A DNA stretch of 64,000 nt from Pararhodobacter sp. SW119 (GTDB lineage: Bacteria > Pseudomonadota > Alphaproteobacteria > Rhodobacterales > Rhodobacteraceae). Each line of letters starts with the position of its first letter. The stretch's first letter is position 1. Position numbers and translations under genes: made by a program. Positions 42,851 to 50,684 of the stretch are shown here, piece by piece. Location of the stretch: assembly GCF_017811755.1 (NCBI RefSeq), contig NZ_JADDJF010000007.1:62001-126000 (forward strand), in the 5' to 3' direction. Under the pieces are notes generated by a model. It worked only from the letters and a program-made list of their open reading frames with translations, was not told where the DNA came from and searched no databases.

Positions 42851-43897
42851 TCAGTACGGCATCGGATGCGCCTTGTGTACGGCATCGATCGCCGCCAGCA
42901 AGTCGTCGTCCAGCGTCAGGGCGGTCGCCGGCAATTGCAGCGCCAGTTGCTCGGCCGTGGTCGCGCCCAGGATCGGCACCACCGGAAAGGGGCGGCTGCG
43001 GACCCAGGCCAGCGCCATCTGCACCGGCTCCAGCCCCCGTTCCCGCGCCAGACCCAGATAGGCCGCGACCGCCTCGAAGACCCGCGGCGTGATGCGCCCG
43101 CCCAGATCGGGCCGATGCGACCGCCGCGAGCCGTCGGGGATCACGTCGCCGGCGTATTTGCCCGTCATCAGCCCCGCCGCCAGCGGCGAGAACGCCAAGA
43201 GCGGCACGCCCTCCAGCTTGCAGAGTTCGGCCATGTCGGTGTCGGCGATCCGGCAGAGCAGCGAATATTCGTTCTGCACCGTCACCGGGCGCGGCAGGCC
43301 GTTCGCCTCGGCCAGCGCGATCCAGTTGGCCAGGCCCCAGGCCGTCTCGTTCGACATCGCGATCGCGCGGATCTTGCCCTCGGCGATCAGCTTCTGCGCT
43401 TCCGTCAGCACGTCCAGCATGTGCTCGCGGACCGCATCGCGGCTGTCCTCGGGCGGCGCGTAGACCCAAGACTTGCGGAAATGGTACGTGCCGCGATTGG
43501 GCCAGTGCAACTGGTAGATGTCGATCACATCGGTCTGCAGCCGCCCCAGCACATCCTCGACCGCGCTGCGCAGGCGAGCGGCGTCGATCGCCGGCGCGCC
43601 ACCCTCGATCACCTCGCTGCCGGTGCCGGTGACCTTGCTGGCCAGGATCGGCCGGTCGCGTCCGCGGTTGCGGGCGATCCATTCGCCGATGATCTCCTCG
43701 GTGCGGCCGCGGGTTTCCGGGCTGACCGGGTTGACCGGATACATCTCTGCCGCGTCGAGGAAGGGGATGCCATGTTCCAGCGCCATGTCGATCTGCCGGT
43801 GCGCATCGGCGGCGGGGGTCTGGGTGCCCCAGGTCATCGTGCCAAGGCACCAGGCGGGAATGTCGAATCCCGCGGCGGCGAGCGAAAGCTTCTGCAT
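42851..43897 (-). CDS. Aldo/keto reductase, Tas-type
   Basis: 348 residues. (beta/alpha)8 NADPH enzyme: tetrad Asp-Tyr-Lys-His visible as FLDAAEMYP (48-56), ILASKVTG (84-91), and IYQLHWPN near 131. The long insert before the His and the DTAEMYP-like opening match the Tas/YghZ group. ATG 43897 with AAAGGGGG upstream. Substrate broad or unknown. Confidence 0.9.
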   Translation of the reverse strand: MQKLSLAAAGFDIPAWCLGTMTWGTQTPAADAHRQIDMALEHGIPFLDAAEMYPVNPVSPETRGRTEEIIGEWIARNRGRDRPILASKVTGTGSEVIEGGAPAIDAARLRSAVEDVLGRLQTDVIDIYQLHWPNRGTYHFRKSWVYAPPEDSRDAVREHMLDVLTEAQKLIAEGKIRAIAMSNETAWGLANWIALAEANGLPRPVTVQNEYSLLCRIADTDMAELCKLEGVPLLAFSPLAAGLMTGKYAGDVIPDGSRRSHRPDLGGRITPRVFEAVAAYLGLARERGLEPVQMALAWVRSRPFPVVPILGATTAEQLALQLPATALTLDDDLLAAIDAVHKAHPMPY

Positions 43898-43964
43898 GGA
43901 ACCCCCTTTTCTTGCCGGCGGGACACTAGCCTTTTGGGGCGGAAAGGCAAGGTGGCGGCGTTGA

Positions 43965-43979
43965 GAACATAAGGCGAAC
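43965..43979 (+). promoter_or_regulatory. LexA (SOS) box of imuA-like gene
   Basis: GAAC-ATAAGGC-GAAC, an exact GAAC-N7-GAAC direct repeat, the LexA operator form of Alphaproteobacteria, 17 nt before the ATG. Confidence 0.85.
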
Positions 43980-43995
43980 ATGATAGTCATACCGC

Positions 43996-44685
43996 ATGCA
44001 CGAACCCGCCGATTCCCCTGCCCAGGTCCGGGCCCGCCTGACCGCCGCGCTGGAGGGGTTGACCGGCTTGCCGCCCGCGCCGCTGCCGCCGCTCGACCTG
44101 GTGCCGATGATGGGTCTGGCCCGCGGCCGGGTGCACGAGGTGTGCGGCCTGTCCCGGCATGTTCTGGCATTGGCCTTGGCCGGGCGCGCCCAGGCCGAGG
44201 GGCCGGTCCTCTGGCTGCGGCCGTCCTGGGGGGCGGAGGGGTTTCATCCCCGGGGCATGCGCCCCTTCGCCGATCCCGGCGCGCTGATCTTCGTGGCCTG
44301 CCCGCGCGCGCCCGATATCCTCTGGACCGCGGAAGAGGCGCTTTCAAGCGGGGCGGTGGCGCTGGTCGTGGCCGAACTTGCCGCCCCGCCCGACCTGCGG
44401 CAGGTTCGCCGGCTGCACCGCGCCGCGGCCGCGGGGGTGGCGCGCGCCGGCGGGCTTGCCGGCGTCGGGAAGGGACAATGCGCGCCGCTGGGGGTGCTGA
44501 CGATGCAGGAGCGCGCCGACAGCCGCATCGCCGGGGTCGAAAGCCGCTGGGCGCTGCACCCGCTGCTGGCCGCCGGCGCGGACCGGCCGGCCTGGCGGCT
44601 GGAACGCCTACAGGCGCGCGCCGCGCCCCCCGGCGCCTGGCCGCTCCGGGCCGGCCCGCACGGCCTGGAACAGGATCAGGCATAG
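43996..44685 (+). CDS. ImuA-like SOS mutagenesis protein
   Basis: 229 residues. A short RecA/ImuA-like protein: RGRVHEVCGLSRHVLALALAGRA near 48, VLWLRPSWGAEGFHPRGM, DPGALIFVACPRAPDILWTAEEAL near 95-118, and RLHRAAAAG. It lacks a usable Walker A Lys, as expected for ImuA. In the family it teams with ImuB and DnaE2 in translesion synthesis, but neither gene follows here; the next gene is on the other strand. The perfect LexA box supports the assignment. Confidence 0.8.
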   Translation: MHEPADSPAQVRARLTAALEGLTGLPPAPLPPLDLVPMMGLARGRVHEVCGLSRHVLALALAGRAQAEGPVLWLRPSWGAEGFHPRGMRPFADPGALIFVACPRAPDILWTAEEALSSGAVALVVAELAAPPDLRQVRRLHRAAAAGVARAGGLAGVGKGQCAPLGVLTMQERADSRIAGVESRWALHPLLAAGADRPAWRLERLQARAAPPGAWPLRAGPHGLEQDQA

Positions 44686-44758
44686 ACGCCGCCGAACGGG
44701 ACCGATCAGGGCGTCATGCGCGGCTGGGCCGGTTTCTTGCTGGGCCCGCGCTTTCCCG

Positions 44759-46537
44759 TCACTCCCAGCAGGACACCAGCACGGTCAGGTCGGCCGAGAC
44801 GCGGGTCAGCGTCTCGGGCGGCATCGCGCCATTCTCGCGGCTGAGCGCGCCGCGCCGTCCGGCGCGATCCAGCGCATCGATCATCGCCTGGGCCGAGACC
44901 GAGAAGTTCACTTCCTCGGGCAGGGTGCGGTCGGGGTCCTCGGTGCGCGGCAGCAGCATGCCGACGACCGCGCCCGAACTGTCGAAGACCGGCCCGCCGC
45001 TGTCGCCTTCCTGAACCTTGATCGACAGCCGGTGCAGCATCGGCTCGTCGTTCAGCCCTTTCAGATCCGCCACCTGGCCGCGGGTCAGGATCGGGCGGGT
45101 CAGCGTATCGGCGTAGGAAAAGCCCGACACGCGCACCTCGGCATCCAGCCGCGTGCCGTTCGGCGCGAACTGCGCATAGGCCAGCGGCACCAGCGGCTCG
45201 GCCGGCGTCAGGATGGCGATGCCGTTGTCGGCATCCAGCAGCGTCACATCGGCGCGATAGGCGGTGTCGATGGTCACGCTGCCGCAGCCTTCGACCGCCT
45301 CGGCGGTGGTGGCGACGGTGCCGCGCGCATCGACGAAAAAGCCCGAGCGCGAGCGCAGCGGCCGCCGCACATCGAGCCCCGCCAGCAGGTCCCGCCGCGC
45401 CACGGTCGAGGCCGAGGCCCCGAGGTTGTCGGGCAGCGCCCCGCCGAAGGAACGGAAGGACTCGCGCATCGCCGGCAGGACGCGTTCGGCATCGTCATCC
45501 GCCCCCGGCTCCCAAAGCAGCGCCCAGCCCTTGATCTGCCCGCCCTGATAGCCGGCTTCGACATGCGCGCGGGCGTTGGCGTTGCGGCCGGTCAACAGAA
45601 AGCCGTTCGACCGCCGCGCGCGCTCGCCCTCCAGCGGGATCACCGCCAGCGTCTGCATGATCTCGTAGAGGCCGAAAAGCGTGGCCTGCGTGCCTTCCTG
45701 GCTGATCAGCAGGACACGCATGCCGCTGTCGTTGATCTCCTCGAAATGCGCAAAGGGGCTTTCGTGCCGGTCGAAGGCGACCATGCCCAGCGGCAGCGTG
45801 ATCTCGACGCCGGCTTCCTCGTCGCGCCAGGTCTCCAGGCCCAGCCGCGCCAGTTCGGCGGCGTGGCCCTGCAGCAACTGGTTGCGTTGCCGCGTGGTCA
45901 GGAAACCCGTGGGCTCGAACCCCTCGGCTTCCTGCCAATCGCCAACCGCCCGGCGCGTGCCGGGGCCGAAGGCCGCGTCGATGGCCAGAGTGTAATGGCC
46001 GAAATATTGCAGCGCGGTCTGGATCGCCAGCCGGTCGTCGCGGGTCAGGCGCGCCTCGTTCGCGCGGGCCTGGGCCAGCGTTTCCTCCGGCTCCTCGACC
46101 ACGACCGGGGGTTCGGGGGCAACGATCGCAGGGGTGTCGCTGTCGGTCAGCACTTCTTCCTGCGGCTCGGGCAGGGCCTGCAACTCGGACCGGGCGGCCT
46201 GCGCGCCGGCGGGCCAGAACTGCTGACCGTAATCGCTATCTTGCGTCAGATAGGCGTCGCGCGGGATCATCCGGTCGGCCAGCAACTGCAACCGCACGGC
46301 GCCCGCGTCCGCCTCCGTCTCGAACGGGCCAAGCGCCAGCGCGTACCAGCCGCCCGGCACGCGGAACCCGGCGACATTGCCGAACTGCTGCTCGTAGCGC
46401 GCGGCCCATTCCTCGGCGGTGCGCAAGGTCGGATGCGCCTCCACCTGGACCCAGTGCTGGCTCTGGGCCAGCGCGGCCAGGGGCAGCATGCAGAAAACGA
46501 GGGCGGCAACGAGGGTCGTCGAAAGGCGCTTGGTCAC
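44759..46537 (-). CDS. Secreted trypsin-fold protein with PG-binding domain, probably inactive
   Basis: 592 residues. Signal peptide (cut after ALA), an SPOR-like segment about 25-110, a proline/glutamate linker, a peptidoglycan-binding-1 domain about 150-220 (LQYFGHYTLAIDAAFGPGTRRAVGDWQ), a middle domain, then a chymotrypsin-fold domain from about 385. The Ser is present (QEGDSGGPVF, Ser513), but the catalytic His motif TNAHV reads TTAEAV (Glu413) and the Asp position reads NGIAIL instead of xDIAIL. Two of three triad residues are missing, so I predict a pseudoprotease anchored to the cell wall. Confidence 0.82.
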   Translation of the reverse strand: MTKRLSTTLVAALVFCMLPLAALAQSQHWVQVEAHPTLRTAEEWAARYEQQFGNVAGFRVPGGWYALALGPFETEADAGAVRLQLLADRMIPRDAYLTQDSDYGQQFWPAGAQAARSELQALPEPQEEVLTDSDTPAIVAPEPPVVVEEPEETLAQARANEARLTRDDRLAIQTALQYFGHYTLAIDAAFGPGTRRAVGDWQEAEGFEPTGFLTTRQRNQLLQGHAAELARLGLETWRDEEAGVEITLPLGMVAFDRHESPFAHFEEINDSGMRVLLISQEGTQATLFGLYEIMQTLAVIPLEGERARRSNGFLLTGRNANARAHVEAGYQGGQIKGWALLWEPGADDDAERVLPAMRESFRSFGGALPDNLGASASTVARRDLLAGLDVRRPLRSRSGFFVDARGTVATTAEAVEGCGSVTIDTAYRADVTLLDADNGIAILTPAEPLVPLAYAQFAPNGTRLDAEVRVSGFSYADTLTRPILTRGQVADLKGLNDEPMLHRLSIKVQEGDSGGPVFDSSGAVVGMLLPRTEDPDRTLPEEVNFSVSAQAMIDALDRAGRRGALSRENGAMPPETLTRVSADLTVLVSCWE

Positions 46538-46600
46538 GGTGGGTATGATCCTGCTTATTCTGGCGTACTGATTCTTTGCAGCAACCTCGCCTTGGCAACA

Positions 46601-46617
46601 TTAACATCGCTCTAACC
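46601..46617 (+). promoter_or_regulatory. CtrA-like direct repeat in a divergent promoter region
   Basis: TTAA-N7-CTAACC (TTAACATCGCTCTAACC) lies 64 nt upstream of the pseudoprotease start and 113 nt before glyQ. It matches the CtrA consensus TTAA-N7-TTAAC at all but one base. Confidence 0.45.
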
Positions 46618-46729
46618 ATATGCAATTCAACGCTGCGTTGCACCTCGGCAACGCGCATCCCGCCCGCCGCGCCGTTGACCCGCCCCCGCGCCTTGCCTAT
46701 GGAGGCGCAGAACGCTCCCCGAGGCTCCG

Positions 46730-47659
46730 ATGCACCCAGCCACCGACCGCCGCCCCCGCAGTTTCCAGGAGATCATCCTGCGCCTGCAGTCCTACTGGGC
46801 GGGGCAGGGCTGCGCGATCCTGCAGCCCTACGACATCGAGGTCGGCGCCGGCACCTTCCACCCGGCCACGACCCTGCGCGCGCTGGGATCGAAGCCCTGG
46901 GCCGCGGCCTATGTCCAGCCCTCGCGCCGCCCCACCGACGGCCGCTATGGCGAGAACCCCAACCGCCTGCAGCACTACTACCAGTACCAGGTGATCATCA
47001 AACCCTCGCCCCCCGACCTGCAGGACCTCTACCTCGGCTCACTCCGCGCCATCGGCATCGACGACACCCTCCACGACATCCGCTTTGTCGAGGATGACTG
47101 GGAATCCCCCACCCTCGGCGCCTGGGGCCTGGGGTGGGAGGTCTGGTGCGACGGCATGGAGGTCAGCCAGTTCACCTATTTCCAGCAGGTCGGCGGCCAC
47201 GACTGCCGCCCCGTCTCGGGCGAGTTGACCTACGGGCTGGAACGCCTGGCGATGTACGTCCTCGGCGTCGATCACGTCATGGACATGCCGTTCAACGACC
47301 CGGGCGCGCCGCAACCCCTGACCTACGGCGACATCTTCCGCCAGACCGAGCGGGAATATTCCCGCTGGAACTTCGACATCGCCGATATCGACACGCTCTT
47401 CCAGCACTTCAAGGACGCCGAGGCCGAGTGCGAACGCACCCTCGCCGCGCCCGAAACCGACAGCGCCGGCCGCCGCATCACCATGGCGCACCCGGCCTAT
47501 GACCAGTGCATCAAGGCCAGCCACATCTTCAACCTCTTGGACGCGCGCGGCGTGATCTCGGTCACCGAACGGCAGGCCTATATCGCCCGCGTCCGCACCC
47601 TGGCGAAGAAATGCGCCGATGCCTTCGTGATGACCGAGGCCGGCGGGGCCGCGGCGTGA
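46730..47659 (+). CDS. glyQ: Glycyl-tRNA synthetase alpha subunit
   Basis: 309 residues. Catalytic subunit of the alpha2beta2 enzyme that charges tRNA-Gly. [54 protein letters not shown] and [16 protein letters not shown] are all family-typical. Its stop overlaps the next GTG by four bases. Ends at a normal length. The beta subunit gene is one gene away. Confidence 0.98.
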   Translation: MHPATDRRPRSFQEIILRLQSYWAGQGCAILQPYDIEVGAGTFHPATTLRALGSKPWAAAYVQPSRRPTDGRYGENPNRLQHYYQYQVIIKPSPPDLQDLYLGSLRAIGIDDTLHDIRFVEDDWESPTLGAWGLGWEVWCDGMEVSQFTYFQQVGGHDCRPVSGELTYGLERLAMYVLGVDHVMDMPFNDPGAPQPLTYGDIFRQTEREYSRWNFDIADIDTLFQHFKDAEAECERTLAAPETDSAGRRITMAHPAYDQCIKASHIFNLLDARGVISVTERQAYIARVRTLAKKCADAFVMTEAGGAAA

Positions 47660-48153
47660 CCGGACGCATCGTGGTCGTCGTGCTGGTTCTGGCCGGTGTC
47701 CTGTCGGGCGGCGCGATGTACTATTTCCAGGTCTGGGGCCTCTACGACCCGCTGCCCCCCACCGACCGCCTGACCGTCGCCACGCCGGACGGCCCGGCCG
47801 ATCTGGCCGTCACCGACTTCCGCGGCATCGACTCGGACAGCTCGCCCCTGCGCCGCCGCGCCTGCTTCCGGCTCCACGCGGCCGAGGGGCTGATCGAGCA
47901 CCCCGCGCCCGAACCGCTCAACGCGCCGCGCTGGTTCGACTGCTTCGACGCCGCCGCGATCGGCGGCGACCTCGCCCAGGGCCGCGCCACCGCCTACCTG
48001 GTCGAGGGCGACTTCGCCTGGGGCTTCGACCGCGTCATGGCCGTCTACCCCGACGGCGCCGCCTACCTCTGGAACCAGATGAACACCTGCGGCCGCGCGC
48101 ATTTCGACGGCCGCGACCTGCCGCCGGGCTGCCCGCCCGCACCTGAAAGCTGA
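47656..48153 (+). CDS. DUF6446-like single-span protein
   Basis: 165 residues from GTG 47656 at the GTGA overlap with glyQ. One N-terminal span ([20 protein letters not shown]), then a periplasmic domain with four Cys ([25 protein letters not shown]). Conserved between glyQ and glyS in Rhodobacterales as I recall it; function unknown. Its location between two synthetase subunits is probably just operon packing. Confidence 0.78.
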   Translation: MTGRIVVVVLVLAGVLSGGAMYYFQVWGLYDPLPPTDRLTVATPDGPADLAVTDFRGIDSDSSPLRRRACFRLHAAEGLIEHPAPEPLNAPRWFDCFDAAAIGGDLAQGRATAYLVEGDFAWGFDRVMAVYPDGAAYLWNQMNTCGRAHFDGRDLPPGCPPAPES

Positions 48154-48170
48154 TCTGCGAAAGCCCGACC

Positions 48171-50402
48171 ATGCCCGACGTCCTGATCGAACTCTTTTCC
48201 GAGGAAATTCCCGCCCGGATGCAGGCTCGCGCCGGCGAGGACCTGAAGCGCCTGGTCACCGACGGCCTGGTCGAGGGGGGGCTGACCTACGCCCACGCCC
48301 ACGCCTTCGCCGCCCCCCGCCGCCTTGCGCTGGCCATCGAGGGGCTGAGCGCGCAAAGCCCGACCCTGACCGAGGAACGCAAGGGCCCCAAACTCGACGC
48401 CCCGCAAAAGGCCCTCGACGGCTTCCTGCGCGCCACCGGCCTGACCCTCGACGACCTGACCACGCAGGACGACAAGAAGGGCGCCTTCTACCTCGCGCGC
48501 ATCACCCGCCCCGGCCGCCCCGCCGCCGCGATCCTGGCCGAGGTGCTGGAGCACGCGATCCGCACGTTCCCCTGGCCGAAATCCATGCGCTGGGGCGCGG
48601 GCAGCCTGCGCTGGGTGCGCCCACTCCACTCGATCCTCTGCATCCTGACGACCGAAGCGGGCGCGGAGGTCGTGGATCTGGAGGTGGACGGCATCCGCGC
48701 CGACGACACCACGCGCGGCCATCGCTTCATGGCGCCCAACGCGTTTTCCGTAACGGGTTTCGAGGATTACGCGGCAAAGCTCAAGCGCGCCTTCGTCACC
48801 CTCGACCCCGACACGCGGGCGGAGGCGATCCTTTCCGACGCCGAGAACCGCGCCTTCGCCATGGGCCTGGAACTGGTCGAGGACCGCGCCCTTCTGGCCG
48901 AGATCGCGGGGCTGGTCGAATGGCCCGTGGTGCTGGTCGGCCAGATCGACGCCGACTTCCTCGACCTGCCGCCCGAGGTGCTGCAAACCTCGATGCGCGA
49001 ACACCAGAAGTTCCTCTCCCTGCGCGACCCCAAGCGCGACCAGATCACCCATTTCGTCACCGTCGCCAACCGCGAGACCGCCGATCAGGGCGCGACCATC
49101 CTCGCCGGCAACCAGAAGGTGCTGGCCGCGCGCCTGTCGGACGCCAAATTCTTCTGGGACAACGACTTGCGGGTTGTGTCCGAGAAGGGACTCGAAGGCA
49201 TGGCCGCCGGCCTCGCCAACGTCACCTTCCATGGGCAACTCGGCACCCAGGCCGACCGCATCGCCCGGATCGAGGCGCTGGCGCGCGAAATCGCCCCCCT
49301 CGTCGGCGCGCAACCCGACCTCGCCGCCGAGGCCGCCCGCATCGCCAAGGCCGACCTGCAATCGGCGATGGTCGGCGAGTTCCCCGAACTGCAAGGCACG
49401 ATGGGCACCTACTACGCCCGCGCCGCCGGCCATTCCGACGCCGTCGCGCAAGCCTGCAAGACCCACTACCAACCCCTCGGCCCCTCGGACGACGTGCCCA
49501 CCGATCCGGTGGCCGTCGCTGTCGCGCTCGCGGACAAGATCGACACGCTGACGGGCTTCTGGGCAATCGACGAGAAGCCCACTGGGTCAAAGGACCCCTA
49601 TGCGCTGCGGCGCGCGGCTCTGGGGGTTATTCGGTTGGTTTTAGGAAATGCGGTACGGATGCCGCTTCTTCACGTCTTCGATCACACGTATCAGCGGCGA
49701 GTAATCGAACAAGAACGACAGCACGCTTTCGAGGTGCAGGAAGCTCGGGAGAACTTTGAGAGACTTAGCGGATTGACCGTGAAGAGCACCGAAAATGCCA
49801 AGTTCATAATTGATACTGGTTACACTCAAACGAACTTCTTCGACTTCAACACTGCTGAGATGCATTCTGCTATTGCTTCTAGCTTGGTCAATTTCATTCA
49901 CGACCGTCTGAAAGTCCACCTCCGCGAGCAGGGCATCCGGCACGATGTCATCGACGCCTGCCTCGCCATGCCCGGCGCCGACGACCTGACGCTTCTGGTC
50001 AAACGGGCCGAGGCGCTCAGCGACTTCCTCAAGACCGAGGACGGCGAAAACCTCGTTCAGGGCTTCCGCCGCGCCAACAACATCCTGACCCAGGCCGAGG
50101 AAAAGGACGGCGTCGAATACTCCTTCGGCCCCGAGCCGAAACTGGCCGAGACCGACGAGGAACGCGCCCTCTTCACCGCCCTCGACCGGGCCGAGGCCGC
50201 CATCGCCCCGGCAATGGCCGAGGAGGACTTCGCCGCCGCCATGCGCGCCATGGCCGGGCTGCGCGCGCCCATCGACGCCTTCTTCGAGGCGGTGCAGATC
50301 AACACCGACAACGCCATCCTGCGCCGCAACCGGCTGAACCTGCTGCACCGCATCCGCGCCACCTGCCTTCAGGTCGCCGACCTCACGCGGCTGGAGGGCT
50401 GA
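48171..50402 (+). CDS. glyS: Glycyl-tRNA synthetase beta subunit, with an atypical insert
   Basis: 743 residues, roughly 40-50 longer than the ~695 I expect. Binds tRNA-Gly. Standard parts: LIELFSEEIPARMQARA, KSMRWGAGSLRWVRPLHSI, SMREHQKFLSLRDP, DKIDTLTGFWAIDEKPTGSKDPYALRRAALG and, at the end, HDVIDACLAMPGADDLTLLVKRAEAL. Between residues about 487 and 582 (bases about 49,630-49,915) the coding sequence is markedly AT-richer, with codons such as TTA, ATA, AGA and GGT rarely used nearby. The frame stays open, so this is an in-frame foreign or divergent segment, not a frameshift. Confidence 0.95.
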   Translation: MPDVLIELFSEEIPARMQARAGEDLKRLVTDGLVEGGLTYAHAHAFAAPRRLALAIEGLSAQSPTLTEERKGPKLDAPQKALDGFLRATGLTLDDLTTQDDKKGAFYLARITRPGRPAAAILAEVLEHAIRTFPWPKSMRWGAGSLRWVRPLHSILCILTTEAGAEVVDLEVDGIRADDTTRGHRFMAPNAFSVTGFEDYAAKLKRAFVTLDPDTRAEAILSDAENRAFAMGLELVEDRALLAEIAGLVEWPVVLVGQIDADFLDLPPEVLQTSMREHQKFLSLRDPKRDQITHFVTVANRETADQGATILAGNQKVLAARLSDAKFFWDNDLRVVSEKGLEGMAAGLANVTFHGQLGTQADRIARIEALAREIAPLVGAQPDLAAEAARIAKADLQSAMVGEFPELQGTMGTYYARAAGHSDAVAQACKTHYQPLGPSDDVPTDPVAVAVALADKIDTLTGFWAIDEKPTGSKDPYALRRAALGVIRLVLGNAVRMPLLHVFDHTYQRRVIEQERQHAFEVQEARENFERLSGLTVKSTENAKFIIDTGYTQTNFFDFNTAEMHSAIASSLVNFIHDRLKVHLREQGIRHDVIDACLAMPGADDLTLLVKRAEALSDFLKTEDGENLVQGFRRANNILTQAEEKDGVEYSFGPEPKLAETDEERALFTALDRAEAAIAPAMAEEDFAAAMRAMAGLRAPIDAFFEAVQINTDNAILRRNRLNLLHRIRATCLQVADLTRLEG

Positions 50403-50531
50403 GAGGGCCGCGCCGCCCGCCACCGGGCCGGCGCGGCGCCGGCCTCCGGCACCCCGCGACTTGCCGAAAATCCGCCTCCACCCGGCCCGCGGCGTCGTGC
50501 CGCGCCGGTTAACAGGTCCGATGCGCAACGC

Positions 50532-50597
50532 TCGGAACTGCCATACGTTTGCCATACGCTTGCCAGCCACTTGCCATACGCCTGCCAGCCACCTTGC
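50532..50597 (+). repeat. 11-bp tandem repeat array, copy 2
   Basis: Same as the array at 15738 with only about six differences: TCGGAACTGCCATACGTTTG and onward, about five and a half 11-bp units. It starts 130 nt after the glyS stop and about 150 nt before the PPDK-like gene. Both arrays run in the same direction as the gene upstream. Confidence 0.8.
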
Positions 50598-50684
50598 CAG
50601 CGCCCCGGAACCCCTTTCATCCACCTGATTTCTGCACTTGCACGGTGCGCCCAAACCCCTATCTTGCCCGGGTCAGGAGTCCCC

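Noticed and set aside
44714-45014. Remnant of imuB after imuA
   Set aside because: The reading frame shows none of the Y-family polymerase motifs.
50507-50597. GGTTAA next to the 11-bp array as an inverted element copy
   Set aside because: At the required distance there is no palindrome, only tandem units.
49641-50654. 337-residue minus-strand ORF over the glyS patch
   Set aside because: Shadow ORF; the plus frame is continuous with GlyS motifs on both sides.
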